A stretch of DNA of 64,000 bases from Chamaecrista fasciculata (GCA_003254925.1 QANZ01002401.1:36404-100403), one strand, 5' to 3'. Shown: positions 21,606 through 34,106, numbered from the stretch's first letter. The notes: generated from the letters alone by a model not told the origin. Made by a program: numbers and translations.

Positions 21606-21932
21606 AGTGTTAAGGAGGGTATCCTCATGGTATGTCCGCGTTACCATGAAAGAGGATGAGGAGTTAGCGGTTCCACAATTGCACATGAGGCATTGGTTGG
21701 CATTGATGCAAGATGTGTGGTGGAGTTATGTCGATGGCTGAGGAACTTCCATGGAGAGCCAATATGGAGGTAGCACCATAAAGTTCAGCAAGGATCTTTC
21801 GACATGTGCCGAGGTGAAATTCTTAGAATTGAGTAATTCTGAGTGAGTACACTTTTATGGTGGAGTGTGATAGCTTTCAAGCTATGATTGTCGGGTGTTG
21901 ACAATGTGGTACTTTTAATCAAGGTGGAGATT

Positions 21933-22368
21933 TGTTGGGATTGCTTAAAAGTCCCACATCGCTTGGAGTAAAGCATGTGGGAGGGTCTCAACAATATAAA
22001 TAGGGGCCTTGGGTTTGTTTTCTAAGTACACCAAGTCAATACACTTTAAGCATTGTATTAGACTTATAAATTCTTCCCTCTCTTGTATTTAATTTGAGAG
22101 TTGTCCTCTTGTTGTTAGAGTGTGGGAGGTGTAGTCAAATAGTTGCTTTGAGAGAGTGTGGGTGTACTTGGTGTGAGGGTTGAGAGAAGATGTGTGATGT
22201 AATAATTTTCACATAGTATTTTCTCTAGTTGTCTTTTGGCAACGGTCGTGGGTTTTTTTCCCGGTTTGGGTTTCCCACGTTAATTTCTCTTGTGTTGAGA
22301 TCGTAGTATTATTCCATCTTGTTTCTCTATTTTAATTCTCTGCTGAGGTATTGTTTTTATGCCCAACA
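21933..22368 (+). repeat. 3' LTR of the gag-only element
   Basis: This 436-bp copy of the LTR is preceded by AATCAAGGTGGAGATT, which includes the polypurine tract. It would place a Pol II promoter about 60 bp from the end of OMT3, transcribing toward it in antisense. Confidence 0.95.
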
Positions 22369-22429
22369 CTGACACACCATAATAATTTGAAGTTACAACC
22401 AAATATAGATAGAATGAAGAACATATATA

Positions 22430-24363
22430 TTATGGAAAGACCTCGATGAGAGATCTCAAACCAACAATAGATGGAGTAATCTTATAGTTACTGAAACCAG
22501 CAGAGAAAAACAAATCAGCCCACTCTTTTTCATTTCTTTCTTTTCCAGTGACGTACGTCATCATCATTATGTCAAACAGCAATTGTGCTTCAACTAATTT
22601 ATTAGAATCTTCCTTCTCATCCTTATTCTCAATAACCATGTCTATTATCACCACCTTCCCTCCTTTGCCCTTACTTGTAATTGCCTCCTTGCATTTCTTC
22701 AGTACTTTCACGCATGCATGCCTCGTCGTCCCAATCATGCAACGTCCACTACATACATATACATGTGCCGTTTCAAGTAACCACTTAATTATAATTGTTA
22801 GGGATGATCTTGAGAAGAGATAAAGTACAGTGAGAAAATGTAAAACATAACCTCTTGCATGACTAATAATAAAAAAAAGAGAGTATAAATAATTTTTTTT
22901 ATTAAAGAAATCCTATAGCAAATATATGAATATTACCTAAGTTTTTTTATATATAAATAAATGTTTAGTATTTTTCATTGAAGATATGCAGGATGCAAAT
23001 TGGATACCTCTAATAATCTGTCTCTAAACTCTTAAGAGGCGTTTGATATGTAGATTAAAAAAATAATATGGGAATTATAAGGTTTGGACTAAATTGATTC
23101 AGCGTTTGATATATACATGGATTAAAAAAATAATTATGACAATATTATATTTTCAAAAGTAATACGAAACTTGAGGTTTTAAATTCCACCAGAAAGGGTT
23201 GGAATTACTCTAATCTCGTTGTATGAGATTATTTTATTCTAATTAATTGACTAAACTATCCTTCAAATTTTAACTAGTTATATATATATATAATATAAAA
23301 TTTATTTCTTTTGATAAATTTCTAGACTTGGATTCATTTACTTTTTTTTCATCCCAAAGGCCATCATCTATAAACTGAACTGATGTCATTACTAATTAGT
23401 TTGTACTTTGTAAGATTCATCCAATCAATTGAATTAAATAATCGCTTTTAGTTAATTTTAATCCATTTGGACAAGTGGATTTTGGATTGGATACATGTGA
23501 TCTATCGGCCCTGACTTCGTATAGCTTCTGTCCAACTTGTATCTTTTCCCTTATCTAAAGCTTTGTCTATGGGCTCGTTCAAATCAAAGATTTACCAAAA
23601 ATAAAATAGTAAAGAGCCGAAAGTGAGCCCAAACTAAAACAATATAGTAGTACCTTAAACAATATACCATCCGAAGGAGGAATAGCATCATCAAACATGT
23701 CTCCTGCAATGAACTTGAAATTCCCACTTCCTTTTAGGCCACCAACAACATAAGGACTATCAAACACAATGAACTTCATTTTTGGAAACGCCTTAGCGAT
23801 TTCCTTAACCATGGTCCCAGTGTGACCTCCCACATCAACCAATGACTCCAACCCCTCCAACACACCAATAGAGAATCATTCACCAATAACTCATTGAACC
23901 AATTGTAAAGCTTGGGTTCATGCCATGCATAATCCCAAAACCCCCTATTATATGTGGCGTCAAACGGTGTCGGATCATCATCTTTATGGAACCAATTCAC
24001 CATTTCGTGCATGGGCTTGGTTATTATTGGGTCCAACATTGAAACCACCAAAGGGGACACACTAAAGGGATGGGGTGGATGCTTCGGTTAGGACATAGCC
24101 CTCCAATTGTGGGTCATCTTCTGGAAGCTTCTGGAGAGAGAAAAAGCCAGAATGAGTGAGAAGGCGCATTAAACGATGAATGTTGGGGGTTTTAGAAGAG
24201 TGATGGGTTTGCCATAAGAATGAATGATGTCTGGGATGCCTAATTCTATGGCTGATTTAAGAGACATTGAGTGTAGGATGCTTGTTGTGTGCTTCCATAT
24301 GTGGCTTTGAGCTTTAAGTAATTTTGTTGATGCAACATGCTCTTCTTCATTATGAGATCCCAT
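22430..24363 (-). pseudogene. OMT3: O-methyltransferase pseudogene with microdeletions
   Basis: This subfamily A OMT starts at MGSHNEEEHVAST (24363). Exon 1 is 23654-24363 and exon 2 is 22430-22748. Compared with OMT2, exon 1 has lost about 34 bp near 24198 (after GIPDIIHSYGKPIT), 14 bp near 24073 (the LLLKD region) and 31 bp near 23866 (between NDS and the SAM loop). In exon 2 an ATGC is duplicated at about 22711-22722 (GCATGCATGC), shifting frame right after HDWDDEAC. Each lesion breaks the frame and each deletion lies between short repeats (GAAG, GGG, CAC). The splice sites and SAM loop (VDVGGHTGT) are recognisable. It cannot encode a full enzyme. Confidence 0.93.
22749..23653 (-). other. 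OMT3 intron
   Basis: This 905-bp AT-rich intron begins GT at 23653 and ends AG at 22749. The segment starting near 23033 (GAGGCGTTTGATATG) resembles the ends of 'gcgtttgat' type MITEs, but I see no matching right end. Confidence 0.5.
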
Positions 24364-24411
24364 ACTCGATCATATTGATTTGTAGTTGCTTCTTTTTATA
24401 AGATATGGGTC

Positions 24412-24419
24412 TATTTATA
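24412..24419 (-). promoter_or_regulatory. OMT3 TATA box
   Basis: TATAAATA on the minus strand lies about 49 bp upstream of the OMT3 ATG, the shortest spacing in the cluster. It retains the shared block CTTATAAATAGACCC. Confidence 0.65.
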
Positions 24420-25143
24420 AGGGCAATTAAGTGGTTCGTCTAAAACTTCAATTGAAGTTAAGAAACAATTCTATTAACTTAACCTAGCTACTTAGCTTTA
24501 AATATTTGGAAGATAGATATTAATTGTTTTTAATTTGGCCGTTTCAAGAATTTTATTTCTTAAAACATTCAATTATTTTAATCTTTCAAAAATAAATTGG
24601 GGATGAATGAGAGAACTTAGAAGAGTACTTAATCAAAGTTACGTTAATAGCAAAACGATTATCAAACTTACAAATATAATCCAAATGGCCAAAAACTCAT
24701 TTTGGTCCCAAACTGATTTCTATCCGTCCCATAATTTCACCCATATTTGCCACGTCATCATTCAACTCAGTATGTTATATCATCTTTAGTGGCAGATAAT
24801 GGATATAAATCAATATTGGGACCAACAGTGAGTCGTTTTCAAAAGTTATGAGACCAAAATTACAATAAGAAAAGTTATGGGACCAAATTGAGACCTTTGT
24901 CAAAATTATGGGACCAAAAGTACACTTTAGCCTAAGAGTAATATAGTAAATTTTATAATTTCAAAATACACATATCATGATTGAGATGTGTGAAGAATTA
25001 GAAAAAAAACTTTAAAAAAAATTAAAAAATATTTTTTAAATCACTATGTTCAATCTGTTTATAGTTTTTAAAATAAGGTTAGTCAATTGGCCGGTAGGTG
25101 GATATATAGCTTAAACAATTCAATTCATAATCGATTTAAAGAG

Positions 25144-25177
<34 letters not shown>

Positions 25178-26340
25178 TTATAAGATATAGATCTCGAGGA
25201 AAAAATAAAATCCAACAATTAAAAACTAAATAGTTTAAACTATTTTAAAGTGTCACTGTCACCCTTTAAAATGTGATAAACGCTTTTAACCTTATTGCTT
25301 ATTTGCTTATAACATTGAATAATGAAAATAATAGAAGCACCCATCTCTGCTAAATTGTTTTATTCCTTTTAATTATCGTCCATTGTTAATGAGGCATTGT
25401 CTTGGACAGTGACACCATCGAATTATCAACAAAATCTGACAAGTCTCGTCCCTATTCTCAACTTTCCCGTGTCACATTTATTATATATAAAGATGATTTA
25501 ACATCACCATACTATATAAAAACGATGATTTTTTCATTTAACATATAGGGGAATGATATAAAAAGTTTAATAAATGAATCTTTATTCTTTTCTTTCTCTC
25601 TCCTGTCTCATATGGATTTCCATTTTTCATTTTTCATTTTTAGTTAATTTTTATTGAAAAATATGTCAAGGAAGGAAAAAAAATAGTTCCATCTAGCTAC
25701 CAATCTCTTAATAGCATTGCCTAAGATATATAGATGACATTTATTTGAGCTACAACCTACAATCGTGCAAGGTTGAGAACTTGAAATATTGAGATAATAA
25801 TAATAACAATAATAAACGTTAAAGTGTAGTGGCTGAATTCTTCTAGCTTAGTGGTTGGATTAATTATTTTTAATTCGTTTTTATTGGGGCGGCTCAAGGA
25901 AATTGCCTTCTATCTGTTTCTATTTCTTTTAAACATCTACCAACGTGTATATGCTTTTTCTTCTTTTTTTCCAAATAAACTAATATTTTAGTTCATCATT
26001 TAAACCAATAGCAGTTGACAACAGCACTTAACTAATCTATTAACAAAAGTTATTGCCATGTTTTGCTTCTTAAAACGATCGAGCATATTTTTTAAAAGAT
26101 TATAATTTTTCATTTTTAACCTTCAATAATTCAATCATGATAAGTGACAAAAGTTCAAGAATTTTATTTCTTTTCCATTTAAGTTAGCCTATTTATGTAC
26201 AGCAGTAGCCCATATTTCTTCATTCAATATAATAAACACTCACAGACATATTTACAAATTTTATTGCAATAAAATTTGAACGAACAATTGGATAGACTGC
26301 ATGTGATCATCTTGATTCAATTCATTGAAAATATTGTTTT
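24420..26340. other. AT-rich intergenic region between OMT3 and OMT4
   Basis: I see no gene. It contains a MITE at 24687-24932 and a (TA)n tract at about 25147-25172. The rest is AT-rich DNA with no long open frame. Confidence 0.55.
24687..24932. mobile_element. Small MITE of the 'ggtccc' family
   Basis: The inverted ends are GGCCAAAAACTCATTTTGGT and, reverse-complemented, GGCTAAAGTGTACTTTTGGT. The length is 246 bp. The flanks do not show a clear 9-bp duplication, so it may be old or rearranged. Confidence 0.5.
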
Positions 26341-28086
26341 TTTTTTGAAGGGGGGGGGGGGGGGGGGGGGTTNNNNNNNNNNNNNNNNNNNNNNNNNNNG
26401 GGGGGTTTTATTTTCGTGAAAATAGGATACTTCATTCAAATAAACAGAACATAGCAGAGTACAGGACAGAAATACAAAGCACTTGCCCTTGCCAAACAAA
26501 CATAACAAAGAAATTCAACCTATCCCTCGTGGGGTGTACAATCCAAGACAGTCTGCTAAGTACAATGCAGACACAAAAGAAGGGCAAGAAGTGTTGGAAA
26601 TGAAATTACAACGAGAATTTAAAGCATTACTAGCTAGTGCATCAGCACACTTGTTTCCTTCACGCATAACATGTGTGATCTTGACATGCTCAAAACGGCT
26701 GAGATAAGACCTGCATAAAGTAAGCAAAGGAGCACATTGGTGGACACTATTGATGTGGCAGTTATTAAGAAAATGAACAAGTTGGCTGCAATCCGATTCA
26801 AGCCAAATATTAGAAGCATTAATAGAGCTAGCCAGTTGTTATCCTAGAAGAGCTCCCCAAACTTCAGCTAAGAAACTATCCCCAATGCCCAGAAATTTTT
26901 GAAAGCTATGAATCCAGAATCCAAAGTGATTTCTAATGAGTCCACCAGTAGCAATGGCCCCAGATGAGGGGTTACATGCACCATCTACGTTGATTTTAAC
27001 CCATCCTTGATCAGGGGGGTTCCATTTGACCAAGATAGTTTGGGATTGAACTGTGGGAGTTTTGTGTGAGATGCCAAGAGAGAAGTATTCTACTGCACGG
27101 TTAAGGGCATCCTTATAGGTGGCAGTAGGGAAGAAAGGAGCAAAATAAAATGTTTTCTTGTTTCTTGCTAACCAAATGCTCCAAAGACAGTACATGAATA
27201 GTGTTCCAAAAGGAATATTGAAGATGGTGGCATCTTGACAGTTGGTACAGCTTTTTAACCAATCACCAAACATAAGAGAAGAATTGAGAAGAATTTCAGG
27301 AGGATTTGGGCAAAGGTTCCAAACACAAAGAGAAGATGAGCAGAACCGAAAAAGATGCTCAGCAGATTCATTATGTGCACCACAGAGAACACATAGAGGG
27401 GAGGTAAGTACCAATCCCACGTTTGGAGAGGAAGAACTTTGTGGGAAGGGCTTGATGCCACAAGAGCCAACAGAAGAACCGGTGCCTAGGGTGACATTTA
27501 ACTTTCCAAATCCATTTAGAGCTAGAGGAAGGATGATTATTATGGGAACAAAGAAGATCATATGCAGATTTTAAAGTGAAGTTTCCATCAGAATTTGGTC
27601 CCCAACTAACAACATCATCCCTACCCTCTTCAGGATTCTTAGGAAGGCTAATCATGGATTGAATGATGTGTGTGGGTAGTTTGAAAGAGAAAGCATCCCA
27701 AACCCAATTTCCCGCAGCATCAAGAACATTAGCAACCCTAAGGGGACCCTGCGGCAGCCAGCAATCACTCCAAAGAGAAGTTTGCATACCAGAGTGTATA
27801 ATTGACTTAGCACCTAATTCAAAAACCAGTTTTCCTTTGGAGAGACACTTGTGAACCGTGGAGCTTTTGTTTTTGTTTTTCATGCTATGTCTACAGATTT
27901 GTGCCCAGGGAGAAATTTGGTCATGAGACATACGCCAAAAAAGCTTGCCCAAGTAAGCAAGATTACGATTATAAGTGTTAAACAGACCCAAATCGTCCCC
28001 ATCAGTAGGTAAAATGACAGTGCTCCACTTAATAAGATGCATTTTTTGTTTTCCGCCCAATGCTTCCCAAAAATGGTAATCATCAT
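26341..28086 (-). mobile_element. 5'-truncated, decayed LINE (zf-RVT and RNase H end)
   Basis: This is the 3' part of an L1-type ORF2. It begins just after RT (GGKQKMHLIKWS), passes through zf-RVT (CVLCGAHNESAEHLF) and ends in RNase H (VKINVDGACNP, LAEVWGALL, WLESDCSQLV, GNKCADALA). There is one frameshift near 27400 (after FLSKRGIGTYLP) and one in-frame stop at 26839-26841 inside RNase H. Its T-run tail on the plus strand lies at about 26337-26346. It is a different LINE lineage from the one in OMT1, and 5' truncation is normal for target-primed reverse transcription. Confidence 0.85.
26350..26405. other. Poly-G tract with sequence gap
   Basis: About 21 G are followed by TT, 27 N (26373-26399) and more G. 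This is an assembly gap in a homopolymer at the tail of the LINE remnant; the true length is unknown. Confidence 0.9.
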
Positions 28087-28111
28087 TGTAATTTTCCCTA
28101 AATTAATTTAA

Positions 28112-28475
28112 GGGTAAATTATACAGAAGGTCCCTCTGGTTTGGCCCATTGATAAAAAAGGTCCGTATAGTTTAAAAAGTAGCAAGTAAAACACATAAAA
28201 ATTAATAATTAGGGGTTTAAAATATATTTTATATATATAGCCAATAATATATATATAATGTCACTTAAACAGTAATAATAATGCCACTTTTTATATATGT
28301 AGCCAAATTTTGGCTCCAAGACAAGACAACACATACAAATTAGGATATTACACATCAAATTCACGGAAACAGTACATGATCATAAAGTCAACAAAACAAA
28401 GTGTACTAGTAAACATCTCTCAATACATTATTCAGATTTTAGAGCAATAAGCCAATAATATTATATTATAATTTG
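28112..28475. repeat. One arm of a 'gggtaaatta' MITE plus OMT4 3' flank
   Basis: The arm at 28112-28190 starts GGGTAAATTATACAGAAGG and resembles the left arms of the fold-back elements at 32609 and 34492. No right arm follows. From about 28290 the sequence is the OMT4 3' flank, including the stretch (ATTATATTATAATTTGTTA) that serves as the paralogous empty site for the solo LTR beside OMT6. Confidence 0.5.
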
Positions 28476-29977
28476 TTACGGGAAAACCTCAATGAGAGAT
28501 CTTAAACCTAGAATTGGAGTTATCTTGTAGTCATTGAAACCTGCAGAAAATATCAATTTGGCCCATTCCTTCTCATTTCTCTCTTTTCCGGTGACCAGAA
28601 CCATCATCAGCATATCAAAGAAAAGTTGAGTTTCCACAGATTCATCATCGATATCTCCCTTGTCATTCTCCATCATCATGTCTATTATTATCACTTTCCC
28701 TTCTTTATCTTTCCTTGTCGTAATTGCCTCCTTGCACTTATTAAGTATCTTCACACATTCCTCATCGTTCCAATCATGTAGAATCCACTGCATGCGCGCA
28801 TGGAAATCAAGCAATTGTTAGAAATATATACAAGCTAAGAAAAAGTTTGTATATATGTATATATATACATATGCTTCTTTAATTACTTCTTGGCTGTGTC
28901 TAGTTAATTACATTATTGAGAAAATAATATACTTGTGTGTAATATCTCAGGATTTAGTGGCGGTTTTCTATTTACCCTCCGCTAAATTTGTAACACTTGC
29001 AACAATGCTTTTAATCGTCATTATACTAAAAAATAGTGGCGGTTAGACTAAACCACCACTAAAGAACCAAAATGTCCTTATTTTTTTAAAAAGTTCTTAT
29101 TGACTTTAAAATACACACGTTAATTTATTGGTAATAAACTAATAATAATGATTGATTTCAGTATATCTATTTGAATTATTACCTTCAACATTACTGCGTC
29201 GGTAGGAGGCACAACCTCAAACATGTCCCCACCCACGAACTTGAGATTCCCACAATCCTGTAGCCCATCAACCACGTGTGGTAGATCGAACACACTACAC
29301 TCAATCTCCGGAAATGCTTCAGCTATTGTCTTAGCCGTGGTCCCTGTCCCACCACCAACATCAACCAATGACTTCAACCCTTTAAACACTCCTTTGCACT
29401 TATCTACCACCACACTTGTCACCAATCTTGCATCACTTGCCATAGCATCATTGAAAAATTGGTTCAGCTTAGGTTCATGCCCTGCATACTCCCAAAACGT
29501 CATCCCATGAGCCGTCTCAAACGGCGATGCATCGTCGTTTTGGAACCAACTAGGCAACTTGTACCATGGCTTCGTTAGGATTGGGTCCAACATGGCCTGC
29601 AAGAAAGGTGTCACACTTAAGGGGTTGTCCTTCAAAAGTAGGGTGGATGCATCCGTTAGGACGTACCCTAATTCTTGGGACTGGTCATCATCATCAATTT
29701 CTGAAATGTTCTGGAGAGAGAAGAAGCCAGAGTGAGTGAGGATTCGCATTAAGCGATAAATATGACGAGTTTTGGAAGGGTGGATTTGGAGGGTGGAGAT
29801 GAGAGTGGGGAGAGGCATGGGCTTGCCATGCTTGTGAATGGTGTCTATGATGTTTAAGTCTATGGCAGATTTGAGGGACATGGAGTTTATGAAGCTAAAG
29901 ATGTGATTCCATATGTGGATTTGAGCATGCAGGAGTCTTGGTGCTGGAAGCTCTTCGTAGTTATTATGGGCTGCCAT
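28476..29977 (-). CDS. OMT4: intact O-methyltransferase (resveratrol/orcinol OMT-like)
   Basis: This SAM-dependent class II O-methyltransferase is predicted to methylate a phenolic hydroxyl (stilbene, orcinol or flavonoid type) in the cytosol. It has 368 aa, close to the usual 355-370. Exon 1 is 29183-29977 (265 codons from MAAHNNYEEL; donor AAG|GTAATA). Exon 2 is 28476-28787 after a TGCAG acceptor, with a phase 0 intron of 395 bp. The N-terminal dimerisation helices include HIWNHIFSFINSMSLKSAID (about 21-40). The SAM loop VDVGGGTGTT lies at 205-214 and GGDMF at 249-253. The catalytic base is His269 in ILHDWNDEEC, with acidic residues in IIDM and VETQLFFDM. The end is LRSLIEVFP. A TATA box lies 78 bp upstream. 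It belongs to subfamily B with OMT6 and OMT8. The substrate cannot be fixed from sequence alone. Confidence 0.93.
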
Positions 29978-30054
29978 GATGACTTCTAGTTTTTGCTTGG
30001 TATGATTGTGAGGGTGATACGAGCTACTTCGAGTTTTGCTTAAATTCGGAGGTC

Positions 30055-30062
30055 TATTTATA
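30055..30062 (-). promoter_or_regulatory. OMT4 TATA box
   Basis: TATAAATA on the minus strand lies 78 bp before the OMT4 ATG in the conserved block CTTATAAATAGACC. Confidence 0.75.
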
Positions 30063-32406
30063 AGAGCGCCAGTGAGACATGCATGCTATATTTGGATTAA
30101 GGATAATATAATTCGACTAAAGATGCAGGAACTTTATTGCAAATTTAATTACAATAATGTTTTCGTGTTATCTTTTTCTTTTATTAATTTAAAATCTTCT
30201 TAATCATTATATTTTAATTAAAGCAGATATATATTAAGTTGATGAGAGTAATTATGTAAGTTGATCATTGAAGGGTATATATATGAGTTGAAAATTTACT
30301 ATATTAAAGTTCATTTTACACGCTTTAATTTCTAAAAGCCATAGATATATATACAAATAAATGTTCTTATATAGATATTTCTCTCAGTTCATTTCTTTTT
30401 CCATGAAATAAATTTTAATGAGTCGTCTTATAGCATTCACTAAGGTTAATACATTGAACATCAATAATATCTGTAGATATATATACAAAAAAAAATGTTC
30501 AAAATAAACTTGAATAAAAAATATATGATCAACTTTACTTATTTCACAATCAAACAATGAAACATCAATAATATTTATAATATCCGTAGATATATCTCAC
30601 TTGTTCGGATACTCAGAAAATAAATACTTAGTGAACATCAATAATATCCCCAATGACAATGAAACAAATAATATCCGTAGATATGTCTCACTTGTTCGGA
30701 TGTTTATCTTTGTAAATTGAACATCAATGATATATTTATAAATTGAACATTATATTTCTCTTTCAATTCAATTCATTAATATCCTCCCCCACACCCACCA
30801 TATATATATAATAATATATCCAGCAAAGCTTGAATAATGTGTTTCACGCGTTTTCTAGTGATATGCAATTTGCTACATTCTTTAATTTAAATTAATACTA
30901 TGTTATTTGTTGTGTGCCACTTTATATTAATCATTATCTTAAAGGTTGTATGAAGAGAGTATTCTTCCATTAATGGCGGATAATCTTGAATTTTATATAT
31001 TTATTTTAAAATAAATATTAAATAATTTTAGTAAGACATATCAAAATACACATAATTGACCAATATTTCATAATTTTCATATTTCGGTCACAAACTCATT
31101 TTCAAGCTTGATTTGACCTCATTTATTAACCGTCTTAATTGGACAAAAAGAAAATACTCATAAAAAACTCGTAGCTCTAAACTTATCGCATTCAAACTTA
31201 AAATGAGAAATGTATGATCAACTTTGCTTGTTTGACAATGAAACAAGTGATCTATTTTTTAGACTCGATTTGATCTTACTATTTGTTGATTGCTGCAAAC
31301 CGGATAGAGAAGTATCCGTTAAAAGCAACTTATAGCTCTAAACTCATTGCATTCGAACTTGAAACAAGAGAAATATATAACCATATTCAGTAATTTAGAG
31401 TCAAAATGAACCACAATAAAAATATATAAGACCAATTTGAAAATTTTGAAAGATAAATTACCAAAATGAACTTTGAGGCAAAAATATAGGACCAATTTAT
31501 GCATTCGGCCTTATTTGTATCACATAGAAATAAAGTATAGTTTTTTGACCAATTTGAGTATTCTACCTTATTTTTATCACATGGAAATAAAGTATAATAT
31601 TTTTTCAAAAAATTATATGTATGTAGAAAAAATGTGTACTTAATTTGAGATGTGTGAAGAATTAGAAAAAATAACTTAATATAGTCTGACAAAATTAAAG
31701 ATTATATCTCTTTTGTTTTGGAGTAATGCACATAAAAAGCCCAATGGGCAGCATAGGAAATAATTTGGAGTAGCTACTAAGTCCGCAACGCTATTAGAGG
31801 TAGCCAATGGACAATAGTATGACACTTCAATGACCAAAAACAAAATAATGTATGACACTTCATCGAAATTTTGATTGATAAGTTAATTATGACACTTCAA
31901 GGAGGATTAAACTTTATAGGTTGTGATGGATGTTTTTCTTTTCAATGGATACCTTTTTTTTTTTTTGGTTACTTTCAACGGTTACTTTTTTTTTTGTGGC
32001 ATAGGTATGATTATGAACATAGTTTGATGTGCATGTATAGTTGAAGGGACCAAAGAATAAGAGTGTAAGATTTAATTACTTTTTGATTAGTTTATTGCTT
32101 TTCCGGAGCAGGCTGTCTCCATTATTCTTGCATTATAATCAGTATTTGTCCACCATACGTGTTTGGTATTGATCATTTACTTGGCTTGATTATTATTATA
32201 AAATTAACAGAAGCAGAATGATGACATTATGACAATTTATCAATCGTCAAATTCAGTTGGATTTGTGACGGTTGTTTAATTTGTACCGTCACGAATCTTC
32301 TTTATAACGGTTAAAATTGCTGTAAATTAAAAACAATCATCATAAATTCACATTTCTTTTATAGTGTCCCTCTTATAAGAAGAATTACATTTAAATCACG
32401 ATTTTT
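30063..32406. other. Intergenic repeats upstream of OMT4
   Basis: I see no gene. Near-duplicate phrases (ATATCCGTAGATATATCTCA and variants) recur at 30460-30700. A dispersed repeat with 'taggaccaattt' and 'agctctaaactcatcgcattc' motifs occurs at about 31080-31240 and 31260-31510, and again near 35110-35400 and in the OMT8 intron. The inverted GTGACGGTTG/ACCGTCACG pair at 32266-32295, followed by TTTCTTTTATAGTG at about 32350-32363, looks like the end of a small CACTA-type element. Confidence 0.45.
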
Positions 32407-33474
32407 TAATTTTTATTTTTATGTTTGCTCAAAATTTTATTTTGGTCTCTCAAGTTTTTTTCGTTTCGTTTTGATCCCTCATGTTTACTCAAAGTTTCAT
32501 TTTGGTCTCTCAAGTTTTTTCCATTCTGTTTTGGTCTCTCATATTTCTAAAAAGTTCCACCGTTAGTCTCTGATTCTTTTTCATCCACTTTTTTGTTAAA
32601 AAAAAAAAGGGTAAATTACAAAATAGGGTCCTGTGGTTTGGCCCTGTTTCAGATAAGGTACATGTGGTTTGAAAAGTTTCAAATTGGGGCCTGAGGTTAA
32701 CTCCGTTTGCAAAATAGGGTCTAGGTGGTTTTGACCGTCAAAAAACTAACGGTGCACGTGATAATTTGCCTAACAATCTCAGGGTCTTTAGTTAAAATAC
32801 TATTTTAAGACCCTAACTATTAATTTTTTTGCGTTTGAATCCCTATTTCTTATGTTGTCATGTTAAAATACTATTTTAAAATACTATTTTTGCGTTAGTT
32901 AAAAATAGTTAGGGTCTTAAAATAATATTTTAACTAAAGACCCTGAGATTGTTAGGCAAATTATCACGTGCACCGTTAGTTTTTTGACGGTCAAAACCAC
33001 CTAGACCCTATTTTGCAAACGGAGTTAACCTCAGGCCCCAATTTGAAACTTTTCAAACCACATGTACCCTATCTGAAACAGGGCCAAACCACAGGACCCT
33101 ATTTTGTAATTTACCCAAAAAAAAAGAAAAAAAATTAACTTTCATCTCCCAACAATTATGCTCTTTTACAAAAGGGAAAGACCTTAATGCAAAAGAGCAA
33201 AATTTTTGGGAGATGAAAGTTAATTTTCTTTTTCTTTTTTTTAACGAAAAAAGTAGATGAAAAAGAGTTAGGGACTAACGGTGGAACTTTTGGAAACTTA
33301 AAGGACCAAAACAGAACTTTGAGAAAACATGAGGGACTAAAATGAAATAAAAAACTTTATGGACCAAAACGGAACGTTAAGCAAACATGAGGGACCAAAA
33401 CAGAACCAAAAAAACTTGAGGGACCAAAAAAGGACTTTGAACAAACATGAGGGAGCATAATAAAATTTTAGCCC
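32407..33474. mobile_element. MULE-like MITE hosting a nested fold-back element
   Basis: The outer arms are built of 'ttttggtccctcatgttt' phrases on the left and their inverse on the right. The right end, reverse-complemented, is GGGCTAAAATTTTATTATGC. The left end is more degenerate. A second fold-back element (32609-33116) is inserted in an A-run inside it. The arms match the terminal family of 14471-15790 and 16434-16816. Confidence 0.55.
32609..33116. mobile_element. Near-perfect fold-back MITE (508 bp)
   Basis: The left arm begins GGGTAAATTACAAAATAGGG and the right arm is its inverse (CCCTATTTTGTAATTTACCC). The arms stay almost identical for about 210 bp each, leaving a spacer of about 85 bp. 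Transcription from either strand would give a long hairpin. It sits between A-runs. No coding capacity. Confidence 0.8.
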
Positions 33475-34063
33475 ATTTTTTTATTAGTAATATAATGCAA
33501 CTTAATAATCATTTGTACTTTGGATTAGCAACTTGACTCTTTCTATTATAATTAGTCATGAAAACAATATAAGATATTTGACAGATATTACAACATATTA
33601 TTTAAAATGAGAATAAAAAAATAAAAAAAAATAAAAAAAACAACTTAAGGCGGCGACGAAACTCACCGCCAATGTTCGCCACCACCACCTTTATAGAACT
33701 TTCTGTGGCAACAACGTGTCGCCACCTCTGAAGACTTTTGGTGGCGATATTTGCCTTAAAAAGTAGAGACACACAATTTTCAAATCATTTTTGGCAACAC
33801 TTAGCTAGGTGGCGATAATAGTCGTCACTAAAGGGAAATTTTCAATGGCAACATTCCTTCTGTGACTAGGTCTTGTGAGACAAACTTTGTGCTGTCACCA
33901 AAACTCTTGGATGGCGACTTTCTTGGTTTTAATGGCAACAAAAGTCACCACCAATTCTCACATATATAGAATCAACTCATTACTTTACACTACAATAGAA
34001 ATGAAACCTAAGGCTATATTTTCTTTCTCCCATCGTTGACAAACAAACAATTTCCAAGAGCAC

Positions 34064-34106
<43 letters not shown>

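Larger units (their letters stand above)
20102..22368 (+). mobile_element. Gag-only Copia-type LTR element (TR-GAG-like), very young
   Basis: Two LTRs (437 and 436 bp, TGTTGGG...CCCAACA) flank a 1.4 kb interior. As read by eye they differ only by one A in a homopolymer (AAAAA versus AAAA). The 5-bp target duplication CTGAC lies at 20097-20101 and 22369-22373. A tRNA-Met-type primer site, TGGTATCAGAGC, follows the 5' LTR, and a purine-rich tract (AAGGTGGAGA) precedes the 3' LTR. The interior encodes only Gag; protease, integrase, RT and RNase H are absent. This matches the class called TR-GAG (terminal repeats with a GAG domain). Mobilisation would need pol from an autonomous relative. It lies 61 bp beyond the OMT3 stop codon, in opposite orientation. 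Confidence 0.95.

Noticed and set aside
21811..21826. AGGTGAAATTCTTAG resembling an 18S rRNA phrase
   Set aside because: Only about 14 bp match and the flanks do not; no rRNA gene is present.
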